DNA of 64,000 bases from Hymenobacter sp. APR13 (GTDB taxonomy: Bacteria > Bacteroidota > Bacteroidia > Cytophagales > Hymenobacteraceae): positions 2,413,001 through 2,477,000 of the forward strand of contig NZ_CP006587.1 in NCBI RefSeq assembly GCF_000737515.1, written 5' to 3'. Shown here in pieces: positions 16,132 through 25,000 of this stretch (its first letter is position 1; the number at the start of each line of letters is the position of its first letter). The notes under the pieces are model-generated. The model did not search any database and had not been told where the DNA came from. It saw only the letters and a list, made by a program, of their open reading frames with translations. A program made the translations under genes and the position numbers.

Positions 16132-17619
16132 TTACCCCAGCCGCACCGGGCGCTTATCCAGAATCAGCTTGGTGCGGAACGTGTTCAGCGACTCTTCCAG
16201 GCCCACGGGGTAGGTGTGGGGGTTGAGGAAGCGGCGGATGCTGGGGTCGAGGCTCAGGACCTGGCGCTGGGCGTGGGCGCGGCTTTCCTGCAGGGTGGGC
16301 AGCGTGTGCACCAACTCGCCCCGGCGGAAAATGGGCTCCAGCAGCTCGCGGTACGGGGCCTCGGGGCGCACGGCGCGGCGGCGGGTGGCGTCCAGCGGGT
16401 CTACTAGCGTGAGCTGCTCGGGCAACGGCTCGGCCACATTGTAGAGCATATCGGCGCGGGGCTGGCCTTTGTCGGTTTCGTAGCGGCGCACCTGCAGAAT
16501 GCCGGGAATGCTGGTTTTGGCCAGCTGCTCCGAGAGCTTGATGGTGAAGTCCCAGCCCGAATCGTCGGGTTTGCGCAGGGCGGCCAGCTTGTACACGCCT
16601 CCCAGCGCCGGCTGGTCGTAGGCCGTGACCAGCTGCGTGCCGATGCCCCAGGTGTCGATTTTAGCGCCCTGCTGCTTGAGGCTGGTGATGAGGTTTTCCT
16701 CCAGGTCGTTGCTGGCTACGATGCGCACGTTGTTGAACCCAGCCTCGTTGAGCAGGGCGCGGGCTTCGCGGCTGAGGTAGGCCAGGTCGCCGGAATCCAG
16801 CCGGATGCCGCCCAGCTCGTGGCCGTTGGCGCGCATCTCGCGGGCCACCTTGATGGCGTGGCGCACGCCTTCCAGTGTGTCGTAAGTGTCTACCAGAAAC
16901 ACCGAGTCATCGGGGAAGGCCTTGGCGTAGGCGGTGAAGGCAGTTTCCTCGTCCTCGAAGGCCATGACCCAGCTGTGAGCGTGGGTGCCCTTCACTGGAA
17001 TACCGAAGCGCTGCCCGGCCAGCACGTTGCTGGTGGCATCGGCCCCGCCCAGGTAGGCGGCACGGCTGGCGCTCAGGCCGCCGTCTACGCCCTGGGCGCG
17101 GCGCAGGCCAAATTCCAGCACCGTATCGGAGCCGGCGGCCTCGCGGATGCGGGCGGCCTTGGTGGCAATCAGCGTCTGGAAGTTTACCAGCGTGAGCAGG
17201 GCCGTTTCCACCAGCTGGGCCTGTAGCAGCGGCCCCTGCACCCGAATTAGCGGCTCGTTGCCGAACACCACCGTTCCCTCCGCAATAGCGTCCACGTCGC
17301 AGGTAAACTTCAGTTCGCGCAGGTACTGCAGAAACTCGGCCGGGAACATGGACCCGCCCTTGCTGCTGCGGAGGCTGCCCAGGTACACGAGGTCGTCCTC
17401 CGAAAACTGCAGGTTCTGCAGATAATCGACGGCGTAGGCGAGGCCGGCGGCCACGGCGTAGCCGCCCTGGAAGGGGGCCTTGCGGAAATACAGGTGAAAC
17501 ACGGCCTCGCGGTCCTGTAAGCCCTGCTGCCAGTAGCCGTAGGCCATGGTAACCTGGTAGAGGTCGGTGAGGAGGCTGAGGGAGGGCGCGTACAGGCCGG
17601 AAAGCGGGGCTGAGTTCAT
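16132..17619 (-). CDS. pncB: Nicotinate phosphoribosyltransferase
   Basis: 495 residues; converts nicotinate and PRPP to nicotinate mononucleotide in NAD salvage. The N-terminus SLLTDLYQVTMAYGYW, the phosphohistidine region PVKGTHAHSWVMAF, LVDTYDTLEGV, GGIRLDSGDLAYLS and IVASNDLEENLI are all typical of the family. Length matches the long bacterial form. It ends 14 bases from the repeat element and is divergent from the DUF1345 gene, sharing a 56-base promoter region. Confidence 0.94.
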   Translation of the reverse strand: MNSAPLSGLYAPSLSLLTDLYQVTMAYGYWQQGLQDREAVFHLYFRKAPFQGGYAVAAGLAYAVDYLQNLQFSEDDLVYLGSLRSSKGGSMFPAEFLQYLRELKFTCDVDAIAEGTVVFGNEPLIRVQGPLLQAQLVETALLTLVNFQTLIATKAARIREAAGSDTVLEFGLRRAQGVDGGLSASRAAYLGGADATSNVLAGQRFGIPVKGTHAHSWVMAFEDEETAFTAYAKAFPDDSVFLVDTYDTLEGVRHAIKVAREMRANGHELGGIRLDSGDLAYLSREARALLNEAGFNNVRIVASNDLEENLITSLKQQGAKIDTWGIGTQLVTAYDQPALGGVYKLAALRKPDDSGWDFTIKLSEQLAKTSIPGILQVRRYETDKGQPRADMLYNVAEPLPEQLTLVDPLDATRRRAVRPEAPYRELLEPIFRRGELVHTLPTLQESRAHAQRQVLSLDPSIRRFLNPHTYPVGLEESLNTFRTKLILDKRPVRLG

Positions 17620-17675
17620 GCGGGCAACGGTTGAGATGCCGTAGCTTACGCAGAATATTTCAATCCGTCGATGCT

Positions 17676-18362
17676 ATGCCCTCTTCTGCCCCCCGTTCCG
17701 GCCGGCCTCTGTTTCAGCGCCTGGAGCTGCTGGCGGCCTGGAAACGCCTGTCTGTCGGGCTGTTGCCGGCCGGACTGCTCTACGCGGGTGCCCCGGCAGC
17801 GTGGCTGCCCATGATGCGCCTGTTTCTGGCCTGGGACGGGTTTGCGCTTTGTACCGTGCTGCTCACCTGGGGCATTATGGTGTCAGCAGATGTGGCCCAT
17901 ATCCGCCGGGTGGCTACGCGCGAAGACCCGGGGCGGGCGGCCTCGTTCGGGATAGTGCTGGTGGCGTGCAGTGCCAGCCTGCTGGCCGTGGTAGGGCTGC
18001 TGGCTTCGGTGCGGCAGGGCCCCGGGCCGCTACAACTGGCCCAGGCCGTGGTGGGGGCAGTGGGGGTGCTCACGGCGTGGCTGCTGGTGCATACGCTTTT
18101 CACCCTGCGCTACGCGCACTTATTCTACGACAACGACGGCCGGCCGGAAGGAGGGCTGGCCTTCCCCGGCAGCGAACAGGAGCCCGATTACCTGGATTTC
18201 GCCTACTTCTCGTTTGTGGTGGGCATGACGGCCCAAACCGCCGATGTGAGCATCACAGACCGCAGCATTCGGCGGCTGGCGCTGTTGCATGGTGTCCTCT
18301 CGTTTGGGCTCAACACGGCCGTGGTTGCCCTCACCATCAATGGGCTGGCCGGCGTGGTATAG
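17676..18362 (+). CDS. DUF1345 inner-membrane protein
   Basis: 228 residues with about five or six hydrophobic segments (near residues 30-65, 92-112, 120-142, 180-198 and 208-228). The conserved central part, SEQEPDYLDFAYFSFVVGMTAQTADV, is the hallmark of DUF1345, a family of unknown function. A positively charged N-terminus (RSGRPLFQRLELLAAWKR) precedes the first segment. Start ATG 17676 is preferred over an upstream in-frame start that overlaps the divergent promoter. Its last 26 bases overlap the 3' end of the convergent STAS-like gene. Confidence 0.85.
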   Translation: MPSSAPRSGRPLFQRLELLAAWKRLSVGLLPAGLLYAGAPAAWLPMMRLFLAWDGFALCTVLLTWGIMVSADVAHIRRVATREDPGRAASFGIVLVACSASLLAVVGLLASVRQGPGPLQLAQAVVGAVGVLTAWLLVHTLFTLRYAHLFYDNDGRPEGGLAFPGSEQEPDYLDFAYFSFVVGMTAQTADVSITDRSIRRLALLHGVLSFGLNTAVVALTINGLAGVV

Positions 18363-18714
18363 CCAGCCGGGGCTGCGAGCGGCAATAGGTGGCGGCTTCC
18401 AGCAGTGTAGCCACCACCGGCGGGCGTAGCGCCCACGGCAGCAGCTGCAGGGTAGCGGCGGCGGCATCCGTCAGGTGGCACAATACCAAGGACAGCCGCC
18501 GGCGCTGAAACCGCAGGTGATAGTCGCTTAGCAGGCCTATGGCTGCCGCCGGCATACTGGCCAGGGCGCTGCAGTCGAGCCAGATACTGGCCTTGCCACT
18601 GGCGCCCGCCCGGTTCAGCGCCTGTTGCAGATGCGGCAGGTCGTCGGCCGACACTGGCCCGCTAAGGATTAGCAGGTAACTGTCGGGCAAAATCTCCCGG
18701 TACACATTCATCAT
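18337..18714 (-). CDS. STAS-like (anti-sigma antagonist-type) small protein
   Basis: 125 residues. The order of elements, YLLILSGPVSADDLPHLQQA, then IWLDCSALASMPAAAIGLL, then LSLVLCHLTDAAAATLQLL, follows the STAS fold: strand, helix, strand ending D-C-S, then a helix. The serine after LDC is where anti-sigma antagonists are phosphorylated. No anti-sigma kinase is adjacent. Its C-terminal end overlaps the DUF1345 gene by 26 bases. Confidence 0.65.
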   Translation of the reverse strand: MMNVYREILPDSYLLILSGPVSADDLPHLQQALNRAGASGKASIWLDCSALASMPAAAIGLLSDYHLRFQRRRLSLVLCHLTDAAAATLQLLPWALRPPVVATLLEAATYCRSQPRLAIPRRPAH

Positions 18715-18818
18715 ACCTCCAGCACATTAACAAGCTCCGCAGTGCGCGAAGCTTTCGGCCCTCATGCAGTTCATTGGCAACGGCCCATAATCGGGTTGGC
18801 TCCAATGAATTGCCATAA

Positions 18819-18836
18819 TTACACTTTATAGTGTAA
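18819..18836. promoter_or_regulatory. Perfect inverted repeat in AT-rich upstream region
   Basis: ttacact-ttat-agtgtaa, seven-base arms, within the otherwise gene-free 408 bases between the STAS-like gene and the response regulator. A second near-palindrome (cgctttataaaagcg) follows 15 bases later. Both could bind a regulator; ownership is unclear. The rest of this interval holds only the promoter at 19061-19091. Confidence 0.4.
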
Positions 18837-19060
18837 AAGTATAAAGAAAGAGTCGCTTTATAAAAGCGGGAAATACGTATTTAACGGCTGCTGCCGGGTA
18901 CGTGTTTGTGCGTAGATACCCCGGCCGGATCATCATTTTTCATCCGTAAAATCCGTAAAACATCCCCCTGTTCTGCCTGGCCTGCGTAAGCGGCATGGAT
19001 AAATCCTGCCATCTGGGCGGCGGCCTACGGGCCCTGTGCATGAAACGCCCCGGATCGGGT

Positions 19061-19091
19061 TCTGTAGGAAGAGGCCAGACACGTAGCTTTG
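19061..19091 (+). promoter_or_regulatory. Bacteroidota sigma-ABfr-type promoter of the response-regulator gene
   Basis: tctg (-33-like), 19 bases, then TAGCTTTG, an exact -7 consensus. The -7 box lies 31 bases upstream of the ATG at 19123. This is the best match to the Bacteroidota promoter consensus that I found in the window. Confidence 0.6.
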
Positions 19092-19122
19092 TACTGGCGC
19101 AACTACTTAACTTTCTGCTACA

Positions 19123-19776
19123 ATGATCCGAGTTCTGCTCACCGACGACCATACAATCCTACGCGACGGTATCAGAGCGCTGCTTACGTTGCAGCCTGAC
19201 CTGGAGGTGGTAGGAGAGGCCAGCAACGGCCAGGAGCTACTCAGCCTGCTGGAGCATACGTCGGCTGACGTAGTGCTCATGGATTGCAATATGCCCGTTA
19301 TGGATGGGTTCACGACGATGGGGCACCTGCGCGAGCAGTACCCTGATCTGCGCGTGCTGGTGCTTTCTATGCTCGACCACGAAAACTACGTGCACCGGAT
19401 GCTGGAAGCCGGCGCCCACGGCTATGTGCTCAAAAATGCCGACATCACCGAAATTTCCCACGGCATCCGGACGGTAGCAGCCGGCCGGCCGTTCCTGTGC
19501 ACCGAATTGGGCCTGGACATGCTCAACAAGCTCGTCCGTGCCACTGTGGTGGTTTCGGAGGGCAGCCGGCTTAAAACCGGGGACTTGTCGAAGCGGGAGC
19601 TGGAGGTGCTGCACCTCATTGCCGAAGGCCTTACCAATGCTGAAATTGCTGATAAGCTATTCACCAGCAAGCGTACCATCGAGACGCACCGGCAGAATAT
19701 CATCGAGAAAACGCAGACCAAAAACACCGCCGCACTCATCAAATTTGCGGTATCCAACGGCCTGCTGAACCAGTAG
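19123..19776 (+). CDS. NarL/FixJ-family response regulator (orphan)
   Basis: 217 residues. Receiver domain 1-120 with acidic pair DD (8-9), phospho-acceptor Asp54 in VVLMDCNMPVMDG, Ser/Thr in VLVLSML and Lys in YVLKNADI. LuxR-type helix-turn-helix from about residue 150 (LSKRELEVLHLIAEGLTNAE, then KLFTSKRTIETHRQNI). It would bind DNA when phosphorylated. No histidine kinase is adjacent on either side, so its partner is elsewhere. It converges tail to tail with the next gene without any gap. Confidence 0.93.
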   Translation: MIRVLLTDDHTILRDGIRALLTLQPDLEVVGEASNGQELLSLLEHTSADVVLMDCNMPVMDGFTTMGHLREQYPDLRVLVLSMLDHENYVHRMLEAGAHGYVLKNADITEISHGIRTVAAGRPFLCTELGLDMLNKLVRATVVVSEGSRLKTGDLSKRELEVLHLIAEGLTNAEIADKLFTSKRTIETHRQNIIEKTQTKNTAALIKFAVSNGLLNQ

Positions 19777-20130
19777 CTAGCCCGCAATTTCGCCAATCAG
19801 CACTTCGTGCGGCGCGGTGCCATTGGCATACTCCAGTATCTGGCCTATATACCCTACCGCCGACCGGAACGACTCCAGGGCCGTTGGTAGGCAGGGGCCA
19901 CCAGCGGCTGGGGCGTAGTTGATGTACTGGTCGGGGGCAGGCTTACAGCGCGTCACCCACTGCGAGGCTTCCTGCTCCGTAACGCTGTCGGGCCCTCCCC
20001 ACCACAGCAGGCGGTAGCCATCGGTCTGGAGAAGTTCGTTGTGCTTGAAAAACAACGGTACGCCATCGGACACGGCATACAGAAACACCTGCCGGTTGGG
20101 GCCGCAGGTCGACAAAAGCAATGATTCCAT
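19777..20130 (-). CDS. Uncharacterised protein of 117 residues
   Basis: No family recognised and no signal peptide. It starts MESLLLSTCGPNRQVFLYA and contains YRLLWWGGPDSVTE and ALESFRSAVGYIGQILEYA. Amino-acid composition and third-position GC look like a genuine gene. It directly abuts the response-regulator stop codon in the convergent direction. Confidence 0.6.
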   Translation of the reverse strand: MESLLLSTCGPNRQVFLYAVSDGVPLFFKHNELLQTDGYRLLWWGGPDSVTEQEASQWVTRCKPAPDQYINYAPAAGGPCLPTALESFRSAVGYIGQILEYANGTAPHEVLIGEIAG

Positions 20131-20294
20131 TATGCGGAACTACTAAAAGGTACTAGGCAACAGGTGTATAAGCAGGGTACTCAGAGCGGAGAACAGTACG
20201 TATATATCCTGCACAATGGTTCTTTTGTTGCAATCTTTTCAGAAATACCGGCCGTATTTTTTTTATGAAGCCATGGTGAAGTATAGGCTTGTGA

Positions 20295-20335
20295 TAAAAA
20301 AAGTCCTTCCCGCACCGAGGTGAGAAAAGGACTTT
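20295..20335 (-). terminator. Terminator of tRNA-Arg
   Basis: On the minus strand, AAAGTCCTT / AAGGACTTT form a nine-pair stem followed by a run of seven T. It begins five bases after the 3' end of the tRNA, as expected for its own terminator. Confidence 0.85.
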
Positions 20336-20340
20336 AGTTG

Positions 20341-20412
20341 TAGCCGCGACGGGAATCGAACCCATATCAAGCGTTTAGGAAACGCCTATTCTATCCGTTG
20401 AACTACGCAGCC
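20341..20412 (-). tRNA. tRNA-Arg (anticodon CCU)
   Basis: 72 bases that fold into a full cloverleaf: acceptor GGCTGCG / CGCGGCT (two G-U pairs), D arm GTTC..GAAT, anticodon stem GGCGT / ACGCT with loop TTCCTAA (anticodon CCT), T arm ATGGG-TTCGAAT-CCCGT and discriminator A. The 3' CCA is not encoded. tRNA-Arg(CCU) genes are frequent integration sites in other bacteria, but no integrase or duplicated 3' end is seen here. Confidence 0.96.
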
Positions 20413-20440
20413 GTAGCGCAAAGATAGGAGGAGACGGGCT

Positions 20441-20511
20441 GGTTTTGATGAGGTGATGGGCTGGCCGGGGCATCAGAGCCTTAGCGGCCAGCCCATCACC
20501 TCATCAAAACC
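20441..20511. repeat. Perfect 26-bp inverted repeat downstream of the HD-PycTM gene
   Basis: Arms ggttttgatgaggtgatggg.. (20441-20466) and its complement (20486-20511), separated by 19 bases. The right arm ends nine bases from the stop codon of the minus-strand gene, so it may terminate that transcript before the tRNA. The arm sequence catcacctcatca also occurs before the glycosyltransferase at 41906, pointing to a repeat family. Confidence 0.7.
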
Positions 20512-20520
20512 TGCCCGCCA

Positions 20521-21768
20521 CTACATTTTATACAGCAAGGCAATGCCAAACGACAGGGCCGTGAGGATCAGACCGACCATGAAGATGGTGTAGCTGATGC
20601 GCAACAGGCGGTATTTGCGGGTCAGTACGTCGCCGAGGTAATAGATGTCGGTTACCATGTTGGTGTACAGCGCGTCCTTTTTGCCCATCAGCTCGGTCAT
20701 GCCGCTCTGGAAATCGTCGAGGCTGAGCTTGCTGAAGTTGCCGAAGAACAGCAGGTTTACGCGGCGGTTAGTGGCAATCTGCGGGCTTTTCTTCAGCCAC
20801 TTGAAGCTCGTAACGTCAGGCTGCGCGCACAGGATGGCCGATACCACTGAGCCCAGTGCCGTAGCCAGCAGCAGCCCGATAGGTATGGTGAGCACCGGGT
20901 TATTCATGATGGTGGGGCTCAGCACCCCCGATTTGGTGCCAGCCTTGGCCCCCAGGTAGGTGATGATGACCGACAGCAGCACCGCGTTGAGGCTGATCAT
21001 CATGTTGGCCTTTTTATCGGCCATGTCCGAGAGCTTCATGTGGTTGCTGTACATGGTCCGGAACATCGTTTCGATGCCCCGCTTAGGCTCGGCGAAGGTG
21101 CCGTTTTCCTCTTCGTCTTTCTTCTTCTTCTTTTTCTCGGTTTTCTTGAGCAGGTCACGCTGTTCCTTCAGGTTGGCCTTGAACTGCTCGCCGTAGCGGC
21201 TTTTGGCCGCGTCGGTGTGGAACTTGGCTGAATGCAGAAAGTCCAGCTGCGACTCGGCCCACTCGGTGCTGGAGTAAGTTTTGCCCAGCGTGGTTTCCCA
21301 CTCGGCCCGCAGCAGCTCGGCGTTGGCGAAAAAGTCTTCGCGGCCCATGCCACTCATGTCGGCATCCATCAGCAGCTGGTGCAGCTCGGTTTCGCCAGCC
21401 TCGTTGCGGTGGGTGGCCCGGATGAGGTCCTGCACCAGGGCCGTACGCTCGGGGTCGTAGCCTTGCTGAGTCAGCCAGACTTTGGCCAGCTCCATGCTGC
21501 GATACTCGTGGCCGTCGTACACTTCGGTATAGCCAGTATCGTGAAACCAGGCGGCCAGCAGCAGGGTTTCCTGGTCGGGCGCGCCCAGGCCGCTATCTTC
21601 GCCGAGCTTGCGAGCTTCCTTCACCACGGCCACCGTGTGGTCCAGCGAATGGTATACCAGTTGTTTGGGCAGTTTTTCTTCGAAAAGCTGCGTGACATAG
21701 GCCTTGGCCTGTTTCAGAAGTTCTGACTTTTCAGCCTTGGCAGGCCGGAGCGTTTCCGTGGGTTCCAT
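20521..21768 (-). CDS. HD-domain phosphohydrolase fused to Pycsar-type membrane effector (DUF5706)
   Basis: 415 residues from the ATG at 21768 (a TTG at 21789 is also open). Residues 20-180 are an HD domain: H40/H44, HD at 76-77 in AAWFHDTGY, H120 and D136-D138 in LMDADMSG, the metal set of nucleotide phosphohydrolases. A lysine-rich linker (210-220) leads to RTMYSNHMKLSDMADKKANM and three hydrophobic segments (255-274, 293-313, 392-412). NLLFFGNFSKLS and DIYYLGDVLTRKYRLLR match the DUF5706 / Pycsar transmembrane effector module, whose homologues depolarise the membrane when they bind cyclic CMP or UMP. No pyrimidine cyclase gene is adjacent. The HD part may hydrolyse or sense a nucleotide; this is inference. 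Confidence 0.82.
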   Translation of the reverse strand: MEPTETLRPAKAEKSELLKQAKAYVTQLFEEKLPKQLVYHSLDHTVAVVKEARKLGEDSGLGAPDQETLLLAAWFHDTGYTEVYDGHEYRSMELAKVWLTQQGYDPERTALVQDLIRATHRNEAGETELHQLLMDADMSGMGREDFFANAELLRAEWETTLGKTYSSTEWAESQLDFLHSAKFHTDAAKSRYGEQFKANLKEQRDLLKKTEKKKKKKDEEENGTFAEPKRGIETMFRTMYSNHMKLSDMADKKANMMISLNAVLLSVIITYLGAKAGTKSGVLSPTIMNNPVLTIPIGLLLATALGSVVSAILCAQPDVTSFKWLKKSPQIATNRRVNLLFFGNFSKLSLDDFQSGMTELMGKKDALYTNMVTDIYYLGDVLTRKYRLLRISYTIFMVGLILTALSFGIALLYKM

Positions 21769-22021
21769 GGAAGAGAAAAGGGGGTGCAACAGGGACGGAT
21801 TCCGCCTCCCAACCGCCTTTCAACGCGAATCGGCCGGTGGGGTTTTTCAAAGGAGGCTCAACCGTACACCAAGAGTTTTCGTACGGCAGGCACCCGGCCA
21901 TTTAACCGACCGGACTGCGGCAGCCGTTTGGGTAAGTTACTCGTATTTCTGCTAACTACCAGCGGCGCGCCGCAGCTCTTGGCCGCCCTCTGCACCTGCT
22001 CTTTCTCTCTACTGGCTCTTT

Positions 22022-25000
22022 ATGAAGCATTTTTTAATTTCCTGCGGCTTGTTGCTGGTAGCGTGCAGTGCCCCGGCCTGGGCACAGAAGCCCGTCCAGA
22101 CACCGCACCCCACCCGGCCCAACTACAACCACGGCGGCGAAAAGTGGGAGGCCAGCACGCCACCTGACAGTGCCAACATCCGCTACTCGGTGTTCCTGAT
22201 TGGCGACGTGGGCAAGCCGATTGCGGCTGACAAAGGCGGCGAACCGTCTTTGAACTACCTGCGCAAGCAGATCATGGCGGCCGGCCCGAAGAGCACGGCC
22301 ATCTACCTCGGCGACAATATCTACGAGTACGGCATGCCCGAGGAAGGCGCCTACGACCGTAAGGAGTCGGAGCGCCGCATCATCGACCAGCTGAACGTGC
22401 TGCGCGGCTACCAGGGCGAGAAGTACATGATTCCCGGCAACCACGACTGGAAGCAGGGCCGTGTAGGAGCCGTAGACCAGGTGAACCGCCAGCAGCGGTT
22501 TGTGGAGAATTTCATGACCAACGACTCGGCGGCGTTTTCCTACACCGGCGACTTTTTCATTCCGCGCGATGCCTGCCCGGGCCCGTTTGAGGTGCGCCTG
22601 CAGGACAACGTGGTGCTGATTGCCATTAACTCGCAGTGGTTTCTGCAGGGCGAGGGCGAGCGGCCCTATGGCTCTAACAGCGGCTGCGGCGTGGCCAACG
22701 AAACCGACTTCTTCACGCAGCTCGAAGACATCATCAACCAGAACAAGGGCAAGAACATCATGGTGGTGGGCCACCACCCGATTCTGTCCGATGGTATCCA
22801 TGGCGGCTTCTTCACGCTCGGCGACCATTTGTTTCCGCTGAGCATTGTCTATAAGTACGCGTTTCTGCCGCTGCCCATCATCGGCTCGGTGTATCCGTTT
22901 GCGCGCAAGTACGGCGGAATCTCGCAGGACATTCCGCATCCGCTCTACCAGGCCTATAAGAAGGGCTTGGAAGACATCTTCGCCAAGCACCCCAACATCG
23001 TGTACGCCGCCGGGCACGAGCACAACCTGCAGTACTTCAAGGCGCCCACCTACCACCAGATTGTGAGCGGCTCGGGCTGCAAAACCCAGCACGTACGCGC
23101 CGGCCGCGACGCCGACGCCAACTTTTCGGACAAGGAAAAGGGTTTTGCCCGCGTCAACTACTACAACGACGGCCAGGCCTGGGTGGAGTTCTGGATTCCG
23201 GAAGGTGCCGGAGAAACCGGCCGCCTGGTGTTCCGCACCCCGCTCTACGCACAGCCTGTGGTGGCTGAAAACGGCCCGTCGGCAGCTCCGGCCGCCCCGC
23301 GCCCCGACTTCCGCGACTCTACCGTGACGGTGGCCGTGAACCCGCGCTACGTCGACCGCAGCAGCTTCCATAAGTTTCTATTTGGGGAGCACTACCGGCA
23401 GGAGTGGGCTACGCCCGTGACCTTCCCGGTGCTGGACCTCGCCACCGAGAGAGGTGGCCTGACGCCCTACAAAATTGGGGGCGGCAAGCAAACGGCCTCG
23501 CTGAAAGTTCGCAACGAAGAAGGCCGCCTGTTCACGATTCGCAGCCTCAACAAAGACCCCTCGGCAGTGCTGCCCGAGGCCCTGCGCTCCGGCGCTGCCG
23601 CCGACATTCTGCAGGACCAGATTTCGGCCCAGCACCCGTTCTCGTCGCTTCCAGTGCCGCCGCTGGCGACGGCAGCCGGCATTCTGCACACCAATCCTGA
23701 GCTGCGCTTTATTCCGCAAGACCCGCTGCTGGGCCAGTACCTGGAGCAATTTGCCAACAAGCCCGGCGCCATTGAGGAAGACGCCAACGAAAACCAGGAC
23801 AACGTGGCCTCGCTCGGCAACGCCAAAAACCTGGTGGGCACCGACAAGGTGTTTGAGCGCATCACCGACGACAACGACAACCGCGTCAACGAAAAGGCTT
23901 TTGCCCGCTCGCGCCTCTTCGATATGTGGATTGGCGACTGGGACCGGCACGAAGACCAGTGGCGCTGGGCCGAGAAAAAGGACAAGGACGGCGACCGGAA
24001 GTTCACGGCCGTGCCCGAAGATCGGGACGTGGCTTTCTTCAAGGGCGACGGTTTGTTTCCGTACCTGGCTTCGCGCAAGTGGGCCATCCGCAACTTCCAG
24101 AACTTCGGCAAAGACTACGCCGACTGGAAGGGCCTCAACCTGACCGCCCTCAGCAACGACCGGGTGTACCTGGCGTCCGTGAGCCGCGAGCAGTGGGTGA
24201 AGGAAGCCGAGGAGATGAAGGCGGCCCTCACCGACGAGGTGATTGAAAAGGCCTTCCTGGAGCGGTGGCCCAAGCAGATCTACGACCTGCACGGCCCCGA
24301 AATCATTGCCAAGCTGAAAAACCGCCGCGACCTGCTGCCCGAAGTGGCCGCCGACTACTACACCATGCTGAATAAGGTGGCCGAAGTGAAAGGCTCCAAA
24401 AAGCGGGAGAAATTTGTGGTGGAGCGTCTCCAGGACGACAAAACCCGCGTGACAGTCCAGAAGATCAACAAGGAAGGCGAGCTGACCAAGGTGCTGTTCG
24501 ACCGCACCTTCGAGAACAGCGTGACCAAGGAGTTGCGCCTTTACGGATTTGAAGGCGAGGATATCTACGACGTGAAGGGCGACGTGAAAAGCGGCCCGCG
24601 CCTGCGCATCATTGCCGGCACCGACAAGGACTCCATTACGGACCGCTCGAACGTGGCCGGCTTCCGCCACTACACCCACGTCTACGACGCCGATACCGGC
24701 AACGTGATTACGCCCGGCCGCGACACGCGCCTGCGCACCGAGCCTGGCATCGACGTGAGCCGCTACGACGTGCACAACCGCTCCAACCGCAAAGACTACA
24801 CCCTCAACTACTTCGGCCCGACGCTGTATTTCGGCTACAACGTAGACGACCGGCTGTTTCTGGGCGGCGGGGCTGTGTACCGCACCTACGGCTTCCGCAA
24901 AGAGCCCTACTCCACCGAGCAGAGCCTGGCGGCCAACTATTCGCCGTCGCAGCAGGCATATAACGTGCGCTATTTGGGCCACTTCGTGGACGTGATTGGT

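Noticed and set aside
18940..19152. 70-codon minus-strand frame over the response-regulator promoter
   Set aside because: It overlaps a good promoter and the start of the regulator and has no protein-like features.
20341..20520. Integration scar or attachment site at tRNA-Arg
   Set aside because: No integrase gene, no duplicated tRNA 3' end and no block of foreign composition beside it. The nearby inverted repeat alone is not evidence of integration.
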